DNA of 64,000 nt from Microbacterium sp. K24 (GCF_004794465.1 NZ_SSDJ01000096.1:1-64000), one strand, 5' to 3'; shown: positions 19,416 to 28,421, numbered from the stretch's first letter. The notes: generated from the letters alone by a model not told the origin. A program made the numbers and translations.

Positions 19416-20086
19416 TGGCAGCGGCGAAGAGCAACACGAACTGGTTCGCGATCGGCGTCTCCATCGCTGTGGTCGTGGTGCTGGTCGTGCTGGGTGGCCT
19501 CGTGGTGTTCCTCAACAACCAGGCGACCTCCCCGGGTGCTACGCCGACGAGCAACGGAACCTTCGATGCCGACGCCGGGTCGATCTCCATCGGCGAAGGC
19601 GAAGACACGGTCGCGGTGTTCGTGGACTTCCAGTGCCCTGTGTGCAAGAACTTCGAAGACCAGTACGGAGCGGCGCTCGAGGCAGCTGCGGAGGACGGGC
19701 GCATCACCCTCCAGTACCACCCGATCGCGATCCTCGACCGCTACTCGCAGGGAACCGACTACTCGTCGCGCTCGGCCGGTGCGGCCGTGTGCGTCGCCGA
19801 GTCCAACCCCGACCTCTACCTCGACTACGCCAAGGTTCTGTTCGAGAACCAGCCGGCCGAGAACTCCTCCGGCCTCACCACCGAGGAGCTCGCCGGGTTC
19901 GCCTCCCAGGTCGGTGCGGACGACGCCGTCTCCTGCATCAACGACGAGACGTACCGCAAGTTCGGCGTCGCCCAGGCGAAGGCCAACGAGATCGGGGGAA
20001 CCCCCACGATCGAGATCAACGGAACCCGGCTCGACCTGCAGAACAACCCGGATGACCTGAAGAAGCTCACCGATCTCATCGGCTGA
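19415..20086 (+). CDS. Membrane-anchored DsbA-like thiol-disulfide protein
   Basis: A 223-residue protein with an N-terminal membrane anchor (residues 11-34) and a periplasm-facing thioredoxin-fold domain. The active-site motif is Cys74-Pro-Val-Cys77 in FVDFQCPVCKNFE. The cis-Pro loop is GGTPTIEING (Pro197), and a second Cys pair (126, 174) could form a structural disulfide. These are DsbA/DSBA-like thioredoxin features (thioredoxin_4 type). It is translationally coupled to map and ends the secY operon, fitting a role in folding newly exported proteins. That link is inferred from position. Confidence 0.9.
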   Translation: MAAAKSNTNWFAIGVSIAVVVVLVVLGGLVVFLNNQATSPGATPTSNGTFDADAGSISIGEGEDTVAVFVDFQCPVCKNFEDQYGAALEAAAEDGRITLQYHPIAILDRYSQGTDYSSRSAGAAVCVAESNPDLYLDYAKVLFENQPAENSSGLTTEELAGFASQVGADDAVSCINDETYRKFGVAQAKANEIGGTPTIEINGTRLDLQNNPDDLKKLTDLIG

Positions 20087-20106
20087 GCCGGGGAGCACCG
20101 GCCAAG

Positions 20107-20135
20107 TTGCCGGATGCCTCCAGAGGGTCTAATAT
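20107..20135 (+). promoter_or_regulatory. infA (alpha operon) promoter
   Basis: TTGCCG (20107-20112), 17-base spacer, TAATAT (20130-20135): the best sigma-70-type match in the window. Transcription would begin about 100 bases upstream of infA. Confidence 0.8.
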
Positions 20136-20241
20136 TGATCTTTGGTGCTTTGTGCCTTGATTCGGCGTGTCCGATCGGTGCTGCACCGCACACCACCCAC
20201 CCACCGCAGATCGACCGGTCTGCAGAAGCGTCAGCGAGGCT

Positions 20242-20463
20242 ATGGCTAAGAAAGACGGTGTCATCGAGATCGAGGGCGTGATCTCCGAGGCTCTGCCCAA
20301 CGCGATGTTCCGCGTTGAGCTCAGCAACGGACACAAGGTCCTGGCAACGATCTCCGGAAAGATGCGACAGAACTACATCCGCATCATCCCCGAGGACCGC
20401 GTGGTCGTGGAGCTCAGCCCCTACGACCTCACCCGCGGCCGTATCGTCTACCGCTACCGCTGA
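20242..20463 (+). CDS. infA: Translation initiation factor IF-1
   Basis: IF-1 (73 residues), an S1/OB-fold protein that occupies the A site during initiation. It runs [27 protein letters not shown] through [36 protein letters not shown]. The ATG at 20242 is chosen; the in-frame GTG/ATG further upstream would add 25 unrelated residues. It is the first gene after a strong promoter. Confidence 0.98.
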   Translation: MAKKDGVIEIEGVISEALPNAMFRVELSNGHKVLATISGKMRQNYIRIIPEDRVVVELSPYDLTRGRIVYRYR

Positions 20464-20528
20464 CCGGTCGAGAAGTAACGGCCTGCCTCGGTAACGAGGC
20501 GGTACGAAGACAGCGATAAGGAAACATC

Positions 20529-20645
20529 ATGAAGGTCAACCCGAGCGTCAAGCCGATCTGCGATCACTGCAAGGTGATCCGCCGCCACGGCCGCGTCATG
20601 GTGATCTGCAAGAGCAACCCGCGTCACAAGCAGCGCCAGGGCTGA
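20529..20645 (+). CDS. rpmJ: 50S ribosomal protein L36
   Basis: L36 (38 residues), the smallest 50S protein. It starts [21 protein letters not shown] and has a zinc site C-x2-C-x12-C-x4-H (Cys11, Cys14, Cys27, His32), so it is the zinc-containing form. AAGGA lies upstream of the ATG. It sits between infA and rpsM, the standard order. Confidence 0.97.
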   Translation: MKVNPSVKPICDHCKVIRRHGRVMVICKSNPRHKQRQG

Positions 20646-20805
20646 CCTGCGCTGCGCGGACCGCTCGCGCACATCTCACAACTCAATACGAAACGGCAGG
20701 ATCAGATCCTTCGTCGGGGCTCAGGCACCAGCGAAGAGGACACCTCGGGGCGGAGGCCCGGGCACCGATCCTGTTCCATACCTCCACTACATCCAGGAGA
20801 ACCGC
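20646..20805 (+). other. Intergenic leader before rpsM
   Basis: A 160-base stretch without an ORF. It contains complementary segments (CAGGATCAGATCC near 20697 with CGATCCTG near 20766) and ends with CAGGAGAA before rpsM. It may be an mRNA leader for S4/S13-type control, but no promoter is clear. Confidence 0.35.
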
Positions 20806-21180
<375 letters not shown>

Positions 21181-21211
21181 ACGCGGCCCCAGGGACTAGG
21201 AGAACATTTTC

Positions 21212-21610
21212 ATGGCTGCACCCAAGGCCGCCGCGCGCAAGCCGCGCCGCAAGGAAAAGAAGAACATCGCGCTGGGCCAGGCCCACATCAAGTCGACGTT
21301 CAACAACACGATCGTCTCGATCACCGACCCGTCCGGCGCTGTCATCAGCTGGGCATCGTCGGGTGGAGTGGGCTTCAAGGGCTCGCGCAAGTCGACCCCG
21401 TACGCCGCAGGTCTTGCTGCCGAGTCCGCTGCGCGTCAGGCGCAGGAGCACGGCGTCAAGAAGGTCGACGTCTTCGTGAAGGGTCCGGGCTCCGGCCGCG
21501 AGACCGCGATCCGCTCGCTCCAGGCCGCCGGCCTCGAGGTCGGCTCGATCCAGGACGTCACCCCGCAGGCGCACAACGGTTGCCGCCCGCCGAAGCGTCG
21601 CCGCGTCTGA
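21212..21610 (+). CDS. rpsK: 30S ribosomal protein S11
   Basis: S11 (132 residues) in the platform around the E site. Signatures: [46 protein letters not shown] and the C-terminal [19 protein letters not shown] short basic N-terminal lead of ~18 residues precedes the core. A strong hairpin follows before rpoA. rpsD, which often sits next, is not here. Confidence 0.98.
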   Translation: MAAPKAAARKPRRKEKKNIALGQAHIKSTFNNTIVSITDPSGAVISWASSGGVGFKGSRKSTPYAAGLAAESAARQAQEHGVKKVDVFVKGPGSGRETAIRSLQAAGLEVGSIQDVTPQAHNGCRPPKRRRV

Positions 21611-21618
21611 CACGGCTT

Positions 21619-21648
21619 ATGCGAGGGATGCCACGGCATCCCTCGCAT
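21619..21648 (+). terminator. Hairpin between rpsK and rpoA
   Basis: A 13-bp perfect stem ATGCGAGGGATGC / GCATCCCTCGCAT with a CACG loop and no U-tract. It probably gives partial termination or mRNA processing before rpoA. An A/T-richer segment with TTGAAG and TATAGC boxes (spacing 21, non-optimal) follows. Confidence 0.6.
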
Positions 21649-21735
21649 GCCCGCGTGCGGGCATCGACTTCCACAATTGAAGACCTCACCACACCACATG
21701 TCATATAGCGGGCATGTGATCGAAAGGAACACAGA

Positions 21736-22725
21736 GTGCTCATTGCACAGCGTCCCACACTGACCGAGGAAAAGATCGTCGAGAACCGTAGCCGGTTCAT
21801 CATCGAGCCTCTGGAGCCCGGCTTCGGCTACACGATCGGCAACGCGCTGCGTCGCAGCCTGCTGTCGTCGATCCCCGGCGCCGCTGTCACCAGCGTTCGT
21901 CTCGACGGCGTGCTGCACGAGTTCAGCACCATCCCCGGCGTGAAGGAGGATGTCACCGAGATCATCCTCAACATCAAGCAGCTCGTGGTCTCGTCGGAGC
22001 GCGACGAGCCCATCACCGCATACCTGCGCAAGACCGGTGCGGGCGAAGTGACTGCCGCTGACATCTCGGCTCCGGCCGGTGTCGAGGTGCAGAACCCCGA
22101 GCTCGTCATCGCGACCCTCAACGAGACCGCGAAGTTCGAGCTCGAGCTCACCATCGAGCGTGGCCGCGGCTACGTCTCGGCCACGCAGAACCGCAACGAG
22201 TACGCCGAGGCCGGTCAGATCCCGATCGACTCGATCTACTCGCCGGTCCTCAAGGTCAGCTACCGCGTCGAGGCGACTCGTGCCGGTGAGCGCACCGACT
22301 TCGACAAGCTCGTCCTCGATGTCGAGACCAAGTCGTCGATCAGCCCCCGCGACGCCGTCGCGTCGGCCGCGAAGACGCTCACCGAGCTGTTCGGCCTCGC
22401 CCGCGAGCTGAACGTCGAGGCCGAGGGCATCGAGATCGGCCCGGCACCCGTGGAGGCAGTGAACTCCAGCGAGCTGTCTATGCCGATCGAGGACCTCGAC
22501 CTGTCGGTCCGCTCGTACAACTGCCTGAAGCGTGAGGGCATCAACACTGTTTCCGAGCTCGTCGCCCTGTCGGAGACGCAGCTCATGAACATCCGCAATT
22601 TCGGCCAGAAGTCGGTCGACGAGGTGCGCGACAAGCTCATCTCGCTCGGTCTGTCGCTCAAGGATTCGGTGCCCGGTTTCGACGGCGCCCACTTCTACGG
22701 CGGCAGCGAAGACGAGTCCTTCTGA
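21736..22725 (+). CDS. rpoA: RNA polymerase alpha subunit
   Basis: Alpha subunit (329 residues). The N-terminal domain (1-~230) drives dimerisation and beta/beta-prime assembly, with [28 protein letters not shown] as the family motif. The C-terminal domain (~250-320) binds DNA UP elements and activators: [23 protein letters not shown] and [14 protein letters not shown]. The GTG start follows GAAAGGA. It has no truncation. It is followed by rplQ after 33 bases. Confidence 0.98.
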   Translation: MLIAQRPTLTEEKIVENRSRFIIEPLEPGFGYTIGNALRRSLLSSIPGAAVTSVRLDGVLHEFSTIPGVKEDVTEIILNIKQLVVSSERDEPITAYLRKTGAGEVTAADISAPAGVEVQNPELVIATLNETAKFELELTIERGRGYVSATQNRNEYAEAGQIPIDSIYSPVLKVSYRVEATRAGERTDFDKLVLDVETKSSISPRDAVASAAKTLTELFGLARELNVEAEGIEIGPAPVEAVNSSELSMPIEDLDLSVRSYNCLKREGINTVSELVALSETQLMNIRNFGQKSVDEVRDKLISLGLSLKDSVPGFDGAHFYGGSEDESF

Positions 22726-22758
22726 TACCCGACCCTTCTGACCAGGAGTTAGACGATT

Positions 22759-23319
22759 ATGCCCAAGCCCACTAAGGGTCCCCGCCTCGGAGGCGGCCCC
22801 GCACACGAGCGCCTGCTGCTTGCCAACCTCGCGGCGGCTCTGTTCACCCACAAGTCGATCAAGACGACCGAGACCAAGGCCAAGCGCCTGCGTCCGCTCG
22901 CCGAGCGTTTGATCACGTTCGCGAAGCGCGGCGACCTGCACGCGCGTCGTCGCGTGCTGTCGGTCATCGGCGACAAGAGCGTCGTGCACACGCTCTTCGC
23001 TGAGATCGCACCGCTGGTCGCTGACCGCGAGGGTGGCTACACCCGTATCACCAAGGTCGGCAACCGCAAGGGCGACAACGCTCCGATGGCCGTGATCGAG
23101 CTCGTCCTCGAGCCGGTCAACCCGAAGCCGAAGTCCGCCAAGAAGTCGGCCGCCGCCGCTCCGAAGGCCGAGAAGCCCGCTGAGGTCGTCGAGGAGACTC
23201 CCGCCGAGGAGGCTCCCGCCGAGGACGCAGCCGTCGAGGAGACGCCGGACGCCGGCGCCGAGTCGCAGGCCGAGGGCGAAGCAGCCGAGGCTGCCGCTGA
23301 GGACGCTGTCGAGAAGTAA
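22759..23319 (+). CDS. rplQ: 50S ribosomal protein L17 with acidic C-terminal tail
   Basis: L17 (186 residues; core usually ~115-125). Core: [29 protein letters not shown] and [27 protein letters not shown] region. From about residue 117 it has a Lys/Ala patch followed by ~55 residues of Glu/Ala/Pro repeats ([16 protein letters not shown]), probably disordered. It is the end of the alpha operon, before a long terminator. Confidence 0.96.
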   Translation: MPKPTKGPRLGGGPAHERLLLANLAAALFTHKSIKTTETKAKRLRPLAERLITFAKRGDLHARRRVLSVIGDKSVVHTLFAEIAPLVADREGGYTRITKVGNRKGDNAPMAVIELVLEPVNPKPKSAKKSAAAAPKAEKPAEVVEETPAEEAPAEDAAVEETPDAGAESQAEGEAAEAAAEDAVEK

Positions 23320-23332
23320 GCACCTCTCACCA

Positions 23333-23368
23333 CGAAGCCCGCCGCCCCTTCCGGGGTGGCGGGCTTCG
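23333..23368 (+). terminator. Terminator after rplQ
   Basis: A 16-bp stem with one G-U pair (23333-23348 / 23353-23368) and a TTCC loop, then TCGTCGTTCC. Confidence 0.85.
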
Positions 23369-23379
23369 TCGTTCCTGGC

Positions 23380-23464
23380 CGCAGGTTCTGCGGCCAGGAG
23401 CAACTTCTGCGGCCCGATTCGCGAGATGTGGCCGCAGAAGTTCGGAATGGCCGCAGAACCTGCG
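23380..23464. repeat. Nested inverted repeat with 19-base word period (word TTCTGCGGCC)
   Basis: The word TTCTGCGGCC occurs at 23386 and 23405 (19 apart). Its reverse complement GGCCGCAGAA occurs at 23430 and 23449 (19 apart). The outer arms 23380-23396 and 23448-23464 are a perfect 17-base inverted match, and the inner arms 23402-23414 and 23430-23442 a perfect 13-base match. 5-base internal loops and a 15-base apical loop separate them. It lies between the convergent rplQ and acyl-CoA ligase genes and ends 7 bases before the ligase stop. Same architecture as 28422-28519, 34160-34235 and 58882-58952. Confidence 0.85.
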
Positions 23465-23471
23465 CGGCGGG

Positions 23472-25046
23472 TCAGCGGGCGCGAAGATCCTTGCGGAGGA
23501 TCTTCCCGGATGCGGACTTCGGGATCGCGTCGATGAACTCGACCTGGCGGACCTTCTCGTGCGGCGCGACATGGGCGGCGACGTGCGCCATGACTGCATC
23601 CGCGTCGAGATCGGCATCCGCCTGCCGCACGACGAACGCCTTCGGGACCTCCTGGCCATCGTCGTCGGGAGCACCGATGACGGCGGCGTCAGCAATGGAC
23701 GGATGCTCCAGCAGCACGGCTTCCAGCACGGCGGGTGCGACCTGGTAGCCCTTGTACTTGATGAGCTCCTTGAGCCGGTCGACGATGCGGAAGATGCCGT
23801 CGTGCGTGACGGTCGCGACGTCGCCGGTGCGCAGCCAGCCGTCGGCGTCGAGCATCTCGGCAGTGGCATCCGGACGGTTGAGATAGCCCTTCATGACCTG
23901 CGGACCGCGGATCAGCAGCTCGCCGGGTTCGCTCGCCCCGTCGTCGGGCACGGCGACGTCCGCTCCGGTCTCGGGGTCGATCAGACGTGCTTCGGTGTTG
24001 CTGATGAGCATTCCGACCGAGGAGCGGTCGATGTCGTCGCGGGCGGCCGGGATGGCGTGGGTCACCGGACTGGTCTCAGTCATGCCATACCCCTGGCAAA
24101 CGGTGCAGTCCAGCCGCTTCGCGACGGCCGAGGCGAGCCCGCCGTCGAGGGGAGCGGCCCCCGAGAAGATCACGGAGATGGAGGAAAGGTCGTACTGGTC
24201 GATCAGCGGATGCTTCGCCAGGGCCACCGCGATCGGCGGGGCGATGAACACCCAGGTCGTGCGATGCTCGGCGACGACGCGCAGGAACTCGGTCAGGTCG
24301 AACTTCGGCATCGTCACGAGGGCGGCACGCTGCCGCAGGGCGAAGTTCAGCAGCACCGTCATCCCGTAGATGTGGAAGAACGGCAGCACCGCGAGCACGC
24401 GATCGCCGTCGACCAGGGATATCGTCGAGCGGCACTGGCTCACGTTCGCGACGAGGTTGCGGTGCGTGAGCATCACGCCCTTCGGACGTCCGGTCGTTCC
24501 CGAGGAGTACGGCAGCACCGCGAGATGCTCGGCGGGGTCGAAGGAGACGTCCGGCGCCGCGCGGCCTTCGCCGAGGAGATCGCGGAGTGAGGGATGCCCG
24601 TCGGCGCCGTCGAGAACGATGAGGTGATCGGCGTCGATCCCCACCTGCGCCGCGGCGGCCTCCGCGCCCGGAAGCAGAGGAGAGACCGTGATCAGCCATT
24701 CCGCCTCGGCGTCGGTGAGCTGGTTCACGATCTCGTCGGCCGTGTAGAGCGAGTTGATCGTCGTCGCGGTGGCTCCCGCGCGCAGGATGCCGTGGAAGAC
24801 CGTCGCGAACGCCGGGATGTTCGGGCAGAGCACACCGATGCGGGTGCCGACGCCGACGCCGCGGGCGGCGAGTGCGCCGGCGAACAGATCGATCTGGGCG
24901 ACCAGCTGCCGGTACGTCGTCTCGGCGCCGCTGGTGCCGTCGACCAGCGCGACGGCATCGAGGCGGTCCTCGTCGAGGTCGCCGAAGAGGTAGTCGTACA
25001 CGGAGACGGCGGGGATCTCCACGTCGGGGAGGGTGCTGCGAACCAT
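23472..25046 (-). CDS. Acyl-CoA synthetase, 4-coumarate-CoA ligase family
   Basis: A 524-residue adenylate-forming enzyme that activates a carboxylic acid with ATP and CoA. The phosphate loop is YSSGTTGRPKG (residues 180-190), followed by the A4/A5 motif YGMTETSP (from 320), GWLRTGDVA (A7), IVDRLKELIKYKGYQVAP (A8) and PKSASGKILR with the catalytic Lys515. It is full length for the 4CL subgroup. The substrate, an aromatic or medium-chain acid, cannot be told from the sequence. CGAAGGAGA precedes the ATG. It is divergent from the TauE-type permease and convergent with rplQ. Confidence 0.93.
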   Translation of the reverse strand: MVRSTLPDVEIPAVSVYDYLFGDLDEDRLDAVALVDGTSGAETTYRQLVAQIDLFAGALAARGVGVGTRIGVLCPNIPAFATVFHGILRAGATATTINSLYTADEIVNQLTDAEAEWLITVSPLLPGAEAAAAQVGIDADHLIVLDGADGHPSLRDLLGEGRAAPDVSFDPAEHLAVLPYSSGTTGRPKGVMLTHRNLVANVSQCRSTISLVDGDRVLAVLPFFHIYGMTVLLNFALRQRAALVTMPKFDLTEFLRVVAEHRTTWVFIAPPIAVALAKHPLIDQYDLSSISVIFSGAAPLDGGLASAVAKRLDCTVCQGYGMTETSPVTHAIPAARDDIDRSSVGMLISNTEARLIDPETGADVAVPDDGASEPGELLIRGPQVMKGYLNRPDATAEMLDADGWLRTGDVATVTHDGIFRIVDRLKELIKYKGYQVAPAVLEAVLLEHPSIADAAVIGAPDDDGQEVPKAFVVRQADADLDADAVMAHVAAHVAPHEKVRQVEFIDAIPKSASGKILRKDLRAR

Positions 25047-25149
25047 GAGATCTCCTTCGATCCGGTCACGACGTCATCGTCTGATGGGATTCAGTTTCGC
25101 ACAGGGAGGCACCCCGTACCACTGGTGAACGGGGGAGGGTCGCCGCGAG

Positions 25150-25155
25150 TAGGCT
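25150..25155 (+). promoter_or_regulatory. Leaderless-type -10 box (TAGGCT)
   Basis: Six bases separate TAGGCT from the GTG at 25162. Confidence 0.55.
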
Positions 25156-25161
25156 GATCCG

Positions 25162-25959
25162 GTGAGCGACGCACAGACCCTGAACCGAGGGCCTCGCGCC
25201 TACACCGCCTTCATCGGGATCGGCCTGCTGGCCGGCCTCCTGTCCGGACTCTTCGGAGTCGGCGGCGGCACCGTCATCGTGCCGCTGCTGGTCCTCTTCC
25301 TGCATTTCAATCAGCGGCTCGGCGCGGGGACCTCGCTCGCCGCCATCGTGCCCACGGCCACCGTGGGCGTGATCTCCTACGCGATCCACGGCTCGGTCGC
25401 CTGGGTTCCCGGCCTCATCCTCGCGGCGGGTTCCGTGGTGGGTGCGCAGATCGGCACCCGCCTGCTTCCGAGGGTCTCCCAGACCGTGCTCCGGTGGCTG
25501 TTCGTGGGCTTCCTCGTGGTCGTGATCGTGAGCCTCTTCCTGGTGATCCCGTCGCGCGACGCGGAGTTCGAGGTTCAGCTGCTGAACGGGCTCGCCCTGG
25601 TCGCGACAGGCGTCGTCACCGGCATCCTCGCCGGGCTCATCGGTGTCGGAGGCGGGGTGATCGTCGTTCCGGTCCTGATGCTCGCCTTCGGAACGAGCGA
25701 CCTGATCGCCAAGGGCACGTCGCTGCTCATGATGATCCCCACCGCGATCTCCGGCACGATCGGCAACCTGCGCAACCACAACGTCGACCTCGTCGCGGCT
25801 GCGATCGTCGGCGTGTCCGCGTGCACCACGACCGCCCTGGGTGCGTGGCTCGCGACGCTCATCGACCCGTTCGTCGGCAACATGCTGTTCGCGGCATACC
25901 TCGTCGTCATCGCCGTGCAGATGGCGATGAAGGCGATCCGCGGGCGCAAGAAGGACTGA
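25162..25959 (+). CDS. TauE/SafE-type membrane permease
   Basis: A 265-residue integral membrane protein with about eight hydrophobic segments and two internally similar halves. Each half begins with a glycine-rich helix (LSGLFGVGGGTVIVPLLV near residue 28; LAGLIGVGGGVIVVPVLM near 158), the hallmark of the TauE/SafE (DUF81) family of anion or sulfur-compound exporters. The substrate is unknown. The GTG start has a -10 box TAGGCT 6 bases upstream, so it is probably leaderless. It is a single gene, divergent from the acyl-CoA ligase. Confidence 0.9.
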   Translation: MSDAQTLNRGPRAYTAFIGIGLLAGLLSGLFGVGGGTVIVPLLVLFLHFNQRLGAGTSLAAIVPTATVGVISYAIHGSVAWVPGLILAAGSVVGAQIGTRLLPRVSQTVLRWLFVGFLVVVIVSLFLVIPSRDAEFEVQLLNGLALVATGVVTGILAGLIGVGGGVIVVPVLMLAFGTSDLIAKGTSLLMMIPTAISGTIGNLRNHNVDLVAAAIVGVSACTTTALGAWLATLIDPFVGNMLFAAYLVVIAVQMAMKAIRGRKKD

Positions 25960-25974
25960 CTCGTCCCGCCTCGG

Positions 25975-25980
25975 TAGGAT
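25975..25980 (+). promoter_or_regulatory. Leaderless-type -10 box (TAGGAT)
   Basis: Six bases separate TAGGAT from the GTG at 25987. Confidence 0.55.
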
Positions 25981-25986
25981 CGAGGG

Positions 25987-26454
25987 GTGGCAGTGAACCA
26001 AGATCTTGTCGGCCGGGAGTTCCCGCCGACCGCCCCGTACCTCGTCGGACGAGAGAAGGTGCGCGAGTTCGCCCGCGCCGTCTTCGCCGATGCCCCGCAG
26101 CACACCGACGTCGATGCCGCCCGTGCCCTCGGCTTCGACGACGTGGTCGCACCGCCGACCTTCGCGATGGTCATCCAGGACCACACGCTCCAGCAGCTGC
26201 TGGCGCAGGAGGACTCCGGCATCGTGCTGGCGCGCACGATCCACGCCGAGCAGCGATTCGCCTACTCGCGTCCGATCGTCGCCGGAGACGAGCTCGTCGG
26301 GCAGCTGCGCGTCACCGGCATCCGCATGATGGGCGGAAACGCGATGATCACCAGCGAGGCGGAGATCACGGATGCGGCCGGACAGCATGTCGTGACGGCC
26401 ACCAGCGTGCTGCTCGTCGGAGCCGACGAGACCGCCGAGGGAGAGGCCGCCTGA
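25987..26454 (+). CDS. MaoC-like dehydratase, FAS1-type N-terminal (HadA-like)
   Basis: A 155-residue hot-dog-fold protein of the FAS1-like dehydratase/MaoC family. It starts MAVNQDLVGREFPPTAPYLVGREKV, followed by VVAPPTFAMVIQD and IHAEQRFAYSRPIVAGDEL. In the mycobacterial HadAB(C) 3-hydroxyacyl-ACP dehydratase the A subunit lacks the catalytic Asp-His and pairs with a catalytic B subunit. The next gene supplies the B-type protein, and the two overlap (TGATG). The GTG start is leaderless by the TAGGAT-N6 pattern. A fatty-acid synthesis role is inferred from family knowledge. Confidence 0.88.
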   Translation: MAVNQDLVGREFPPTAPYLVGREKVREFARAVFADAPQHTDVDAARALGFDDVVAPPTFAMVIQDHTLQQLLAQEDSGIVLARTIHAEQRFAYSRPIVAGDELVGQLRVTGIRMMGGNAMITSEAEITDAAGQHVVTATSVLLVGADETAEGEAA

Positions 26455-26852
26455 TGGGCTACACCGTCGGAGACGTGATCGCCGAGCGCACCGTGCACCT
26501 CACCCGCGAGTCGCTCGTGCGGTACGCGGGCGCATCGGGGGACTTCAACCCCATCCATTACCGCGACGACGTCGCGGCATCCGTCGGCCTGCCCGGAGTG
26601 CTCGCGCACGGCATGCTCACGATGGGGATCGCGTCGTCCGTGGTCGTCGCCGCCCTCGAGCCCGGCGCGAAGATCCTCGACTACGGCGTGCGCTTCACCA
26701 AGCCCGTGGTCGTCGATCCTGAGGCCGGAGCCGATCTGCAGGTCGTGGCCACCGTCGGCGCCGTCGACGACGCCGCCACGCGCATCGACCTCAAGGTCAC
26801 CTTCGGCGAGACGACCGTGCTGGTCAAGGCGCAGCTGCGCATCGCCGTCTGA
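26454..26852 (+). CDS. MaoC-like dehydratase, catalytic (HadB-like)
   Basis: A 132-residue single hot-dog hydratase. The catalytic hydratase-2 motif is present: YAGASGDFNPIHYRDD with Asp30 and His35, then GLPGVLAHGMLTMG. It would dehydrate 3-hydroxyacyl thioesters with the preceding HadA-like partner as a heterodimer. Overlaps at both ends (TGATG with the previous gene and with murB) make a three-gene translationally coupled unit. Confidence 0.9.
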   Translation: MGYTVGDVIAERTVHLTRESLVRYAGASGDFNPIHYRDDVAASVGLPGVLAHGMLTMGIASSVVVAALEPGAKILDYGVRFTKPVVVDPEAGADLQVVATVGAVDDAATRIDLKVTFGETTVLVKAQLRIAV

Positions 26853-27997
26853 TGGGGGTGACCGAGGTGCGGGACATCGACCCCATCCGTCTCGCCCAGC
26901 TCACGACGCTGCGCACCGGCGCCGCTCCTGAAAGGATGCTCGAGGCATCGACGACGGCAGAGCTGGTCGAGGCCCTGCGCGCCACCTGGGCCGCGCGCGA
27001 GCCGTGGTTCGTGCTCGGCGGAGGCTCGAACCTGTTCGTGGGAGACGCGCCCTTCGACGGGACGGTGATCCGCGTGCGCACCGAGGGCATCGAAGAGCTG
27101 CCCTCTCCGCACGTCGGGCGCATCCGCCTGCGGGCCCAGGCGGGCCACGGCTGGGACGATCTCGTCGCCTACGCCGTGGAGCACGGATACGCGGGCCTCG
27201 AGGCCATGAGCGGCATCCCCGGGACGGTCGGCGCGGCGCCCGTGCAGAACATCGGCGCCTACGGGCAGGAGATCCAGGAGACGCTGGTCGAGGTCGAGCT
27301 CATCGACGAGGCGACCGGCGAGGTCTCGACCGTTCCCGCATCCGAGCTCGGACTGGGATTCCGCACCTCGGTGCTGAAGCATCACTACGGCGGCGAACCC
27401 CTGCGGCGGGCCGTGATCCTGTCGATCACCGTCGACCTGTTCGTCGCGGGCGAGCGCGTCGTGCGCGGCGAGCAGCTGCGCCGAGCCCTCGGACTCGACC
27501 ACGAGGCCCCGGTCGCGCTCGGATGGGTGCGGGAGCGCATCCTCGCCACACGGGCGTCCAAGGGGATGCTGCTGGACGATGCGGACCCCGACACCCACAG
27601 CGTCGGCTCGTTCTTCCAGAACGCGATCGTGCCCGAGTCCGTGGCGCGCGCCCTGCCGCCGGAGTGCCCGCGCTGGCCGGTCGCGCCGGACCTCGATGCC
27701 GTCACCGTGATCCCGCTCGCCTCCTACGACGGGCTCGTCCCGCAGACGAAGACCGAGGCCTCCGACGTCAAGGTGAGCGCTGCATGGCTCATCGAGCAGG
27801 CCGGCATCCGCAAGGGCTTCAAGCTGCCGCGCTCCCGCGCATCCGTATCGACGAAGCACGCGCTCGCACTGACGAACCGCGGCGGCGCCACCGCCGGCGA
27901 AGTCGCCGAGCTGGCGCGCTTCATCCAGAGCAGGGTCCACGCCGAGTTCGGACTCGTGCTGCAGCCGGAGCCGGTGCTGGTCGGCGTCGAGCTCTAG
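26852..27997 (+). CDS. murB: UDP-N-acetylenolpyruvoylglucosamine reductase
   Basis: MurB (381 residues) reduces UDP-GlcNAc-enolpyruvate to UDP-MurNAc in peptidoglycan synthesis, using FAD and NADPH. FAD-binding GGGSNLFV is at residues 56-63, followed by SGIPGTVGAAPVQNIGAYGQE (120-140), catalytic Arg171 in GFRTS and the proton-donor Ser253 in SVGSFFQN. The type I extra loop is present. It is coupled to the MaoC pair, an arrangement I recall from other actinobacteria. The link between envelope lipid and peptidoglycan supply is inference. Confidence 0.95.
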   Translation: MGVTEVRDIDPIRLAQLTTLRTGAAPERMLEASTTAELVEALRATWAAREPWFVLGGGSNLFVGDAPFDGTVIRVRTEGIEELPSPHVGRIRLRAQAGHGWDDLVAYAVEHGYAGLEAMSGIPGTVGAAPVQNIGAYGQEIQETLVEVELIDEATGEVSTVPASELGLGFRTSVLKHHYGGEPLRRAVILSITVDLFVAGERVVRGEQLRRALGLDHEAPVALGWVRERILATRASKGMLLDDADPDTHSVGSFFQNAIVPESVARALPPECPRWPVAPDLDAVTVIPLASYDGLVPQTKTEASDVKVSAAWLIEQAGIRKGFKLPRSRASVSTKHALALTNRGGATAGEVAELARFIQSRVHAEFGLVLQPEPVLVGVEL

Positions 27998-28006
27998 CCT
28001 GCGCGC

Positions 28007-28012
28007 TACACT
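28007..28012 (+). promoter_or_regulatory. Leaderless-type -10 box (TACACT)
   Basis: Six bases separate TACACT from the ATG at 28019. Confidence 0.55.
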
Positions 28013-28018
28013 CGCCGC

Positions 28019-28420
28019 ATGACCGGACTGACCCCGTATCTGCTCTTCCCCGGCAATGCCGCGGAGGCGATGCGGTTCTACCAGTCGGTGTTCGGCGGCG
28101 AGCTGCGGATGTTCGACTATGCGCAGTTCGACCGCCACGACGGGCCCTCCGACGCGATCGCCCACGCCATGCTCGAGGGCGTCGTGGATCTGTCGGGTGC
28201 GGATGCCGGAATCGATGCCGATGCGGTGCAGATGGGAGGCATGTTCTTCTCCCTGCTCGGCACGGCGGATGCGTCCACGCTCACCAGCTGGTTCGCCGAC
28301 CTGTCCGTGGGCGGCAGAGTCATCGATCCGCTGCAGCGCCGCCCGTGGGGCGACTGGGACGGCACGCTCGTCGACCGCTACGGCATCCGCTGGCTGATCG
28401 GGTACCAGCCCGAGTCGTGA
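28019..28420 (+). CDS. VOC-superfamily protein, PhnB-like
   Basis: A 133-residue VOC (glyoxalase/bleomycin-resistance) fold protein of the PhnB-like, 3-demethylubiquinone methyltransferase-like subgroup. It has TPYLLFPGNAAEAMRFYQSVFGGEL at the start, then MFFSLLG, the RPWGDWDGTLVDRYGIRWLI end. The substrate is unknown. PhnB-type proteins lack phosphonate activity and are usually annotated only as VOC. It stands alone behind a leaderless TACACT box and converges on the aminotransferase across a repeat. Confidence 0.88.
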   Translation: MTGLTPYLLFPGNAAEAMRFYQSVFGGELRMFDYAQFDRHDGPSDAIAHAMLEGVVDLSGADAGIDADAVQMGGMFFSLLGTADASTLTSWFADLSVGGRVIDPLQRRPWGDWDGTLVDRYGIRWLIGYQPES

Positions 28421-28421
28421 C

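Noticed and set aside
23380..23464. CRISPR array or insertion-sequence end
   Set aside because: The units are only ~10 bases with 9-base spacers and run in inverse pairs. There are no cas genes, transposase or target-site duplication, and no mobile element, integrase or CRISPR-type array was seen anywhere in the window.
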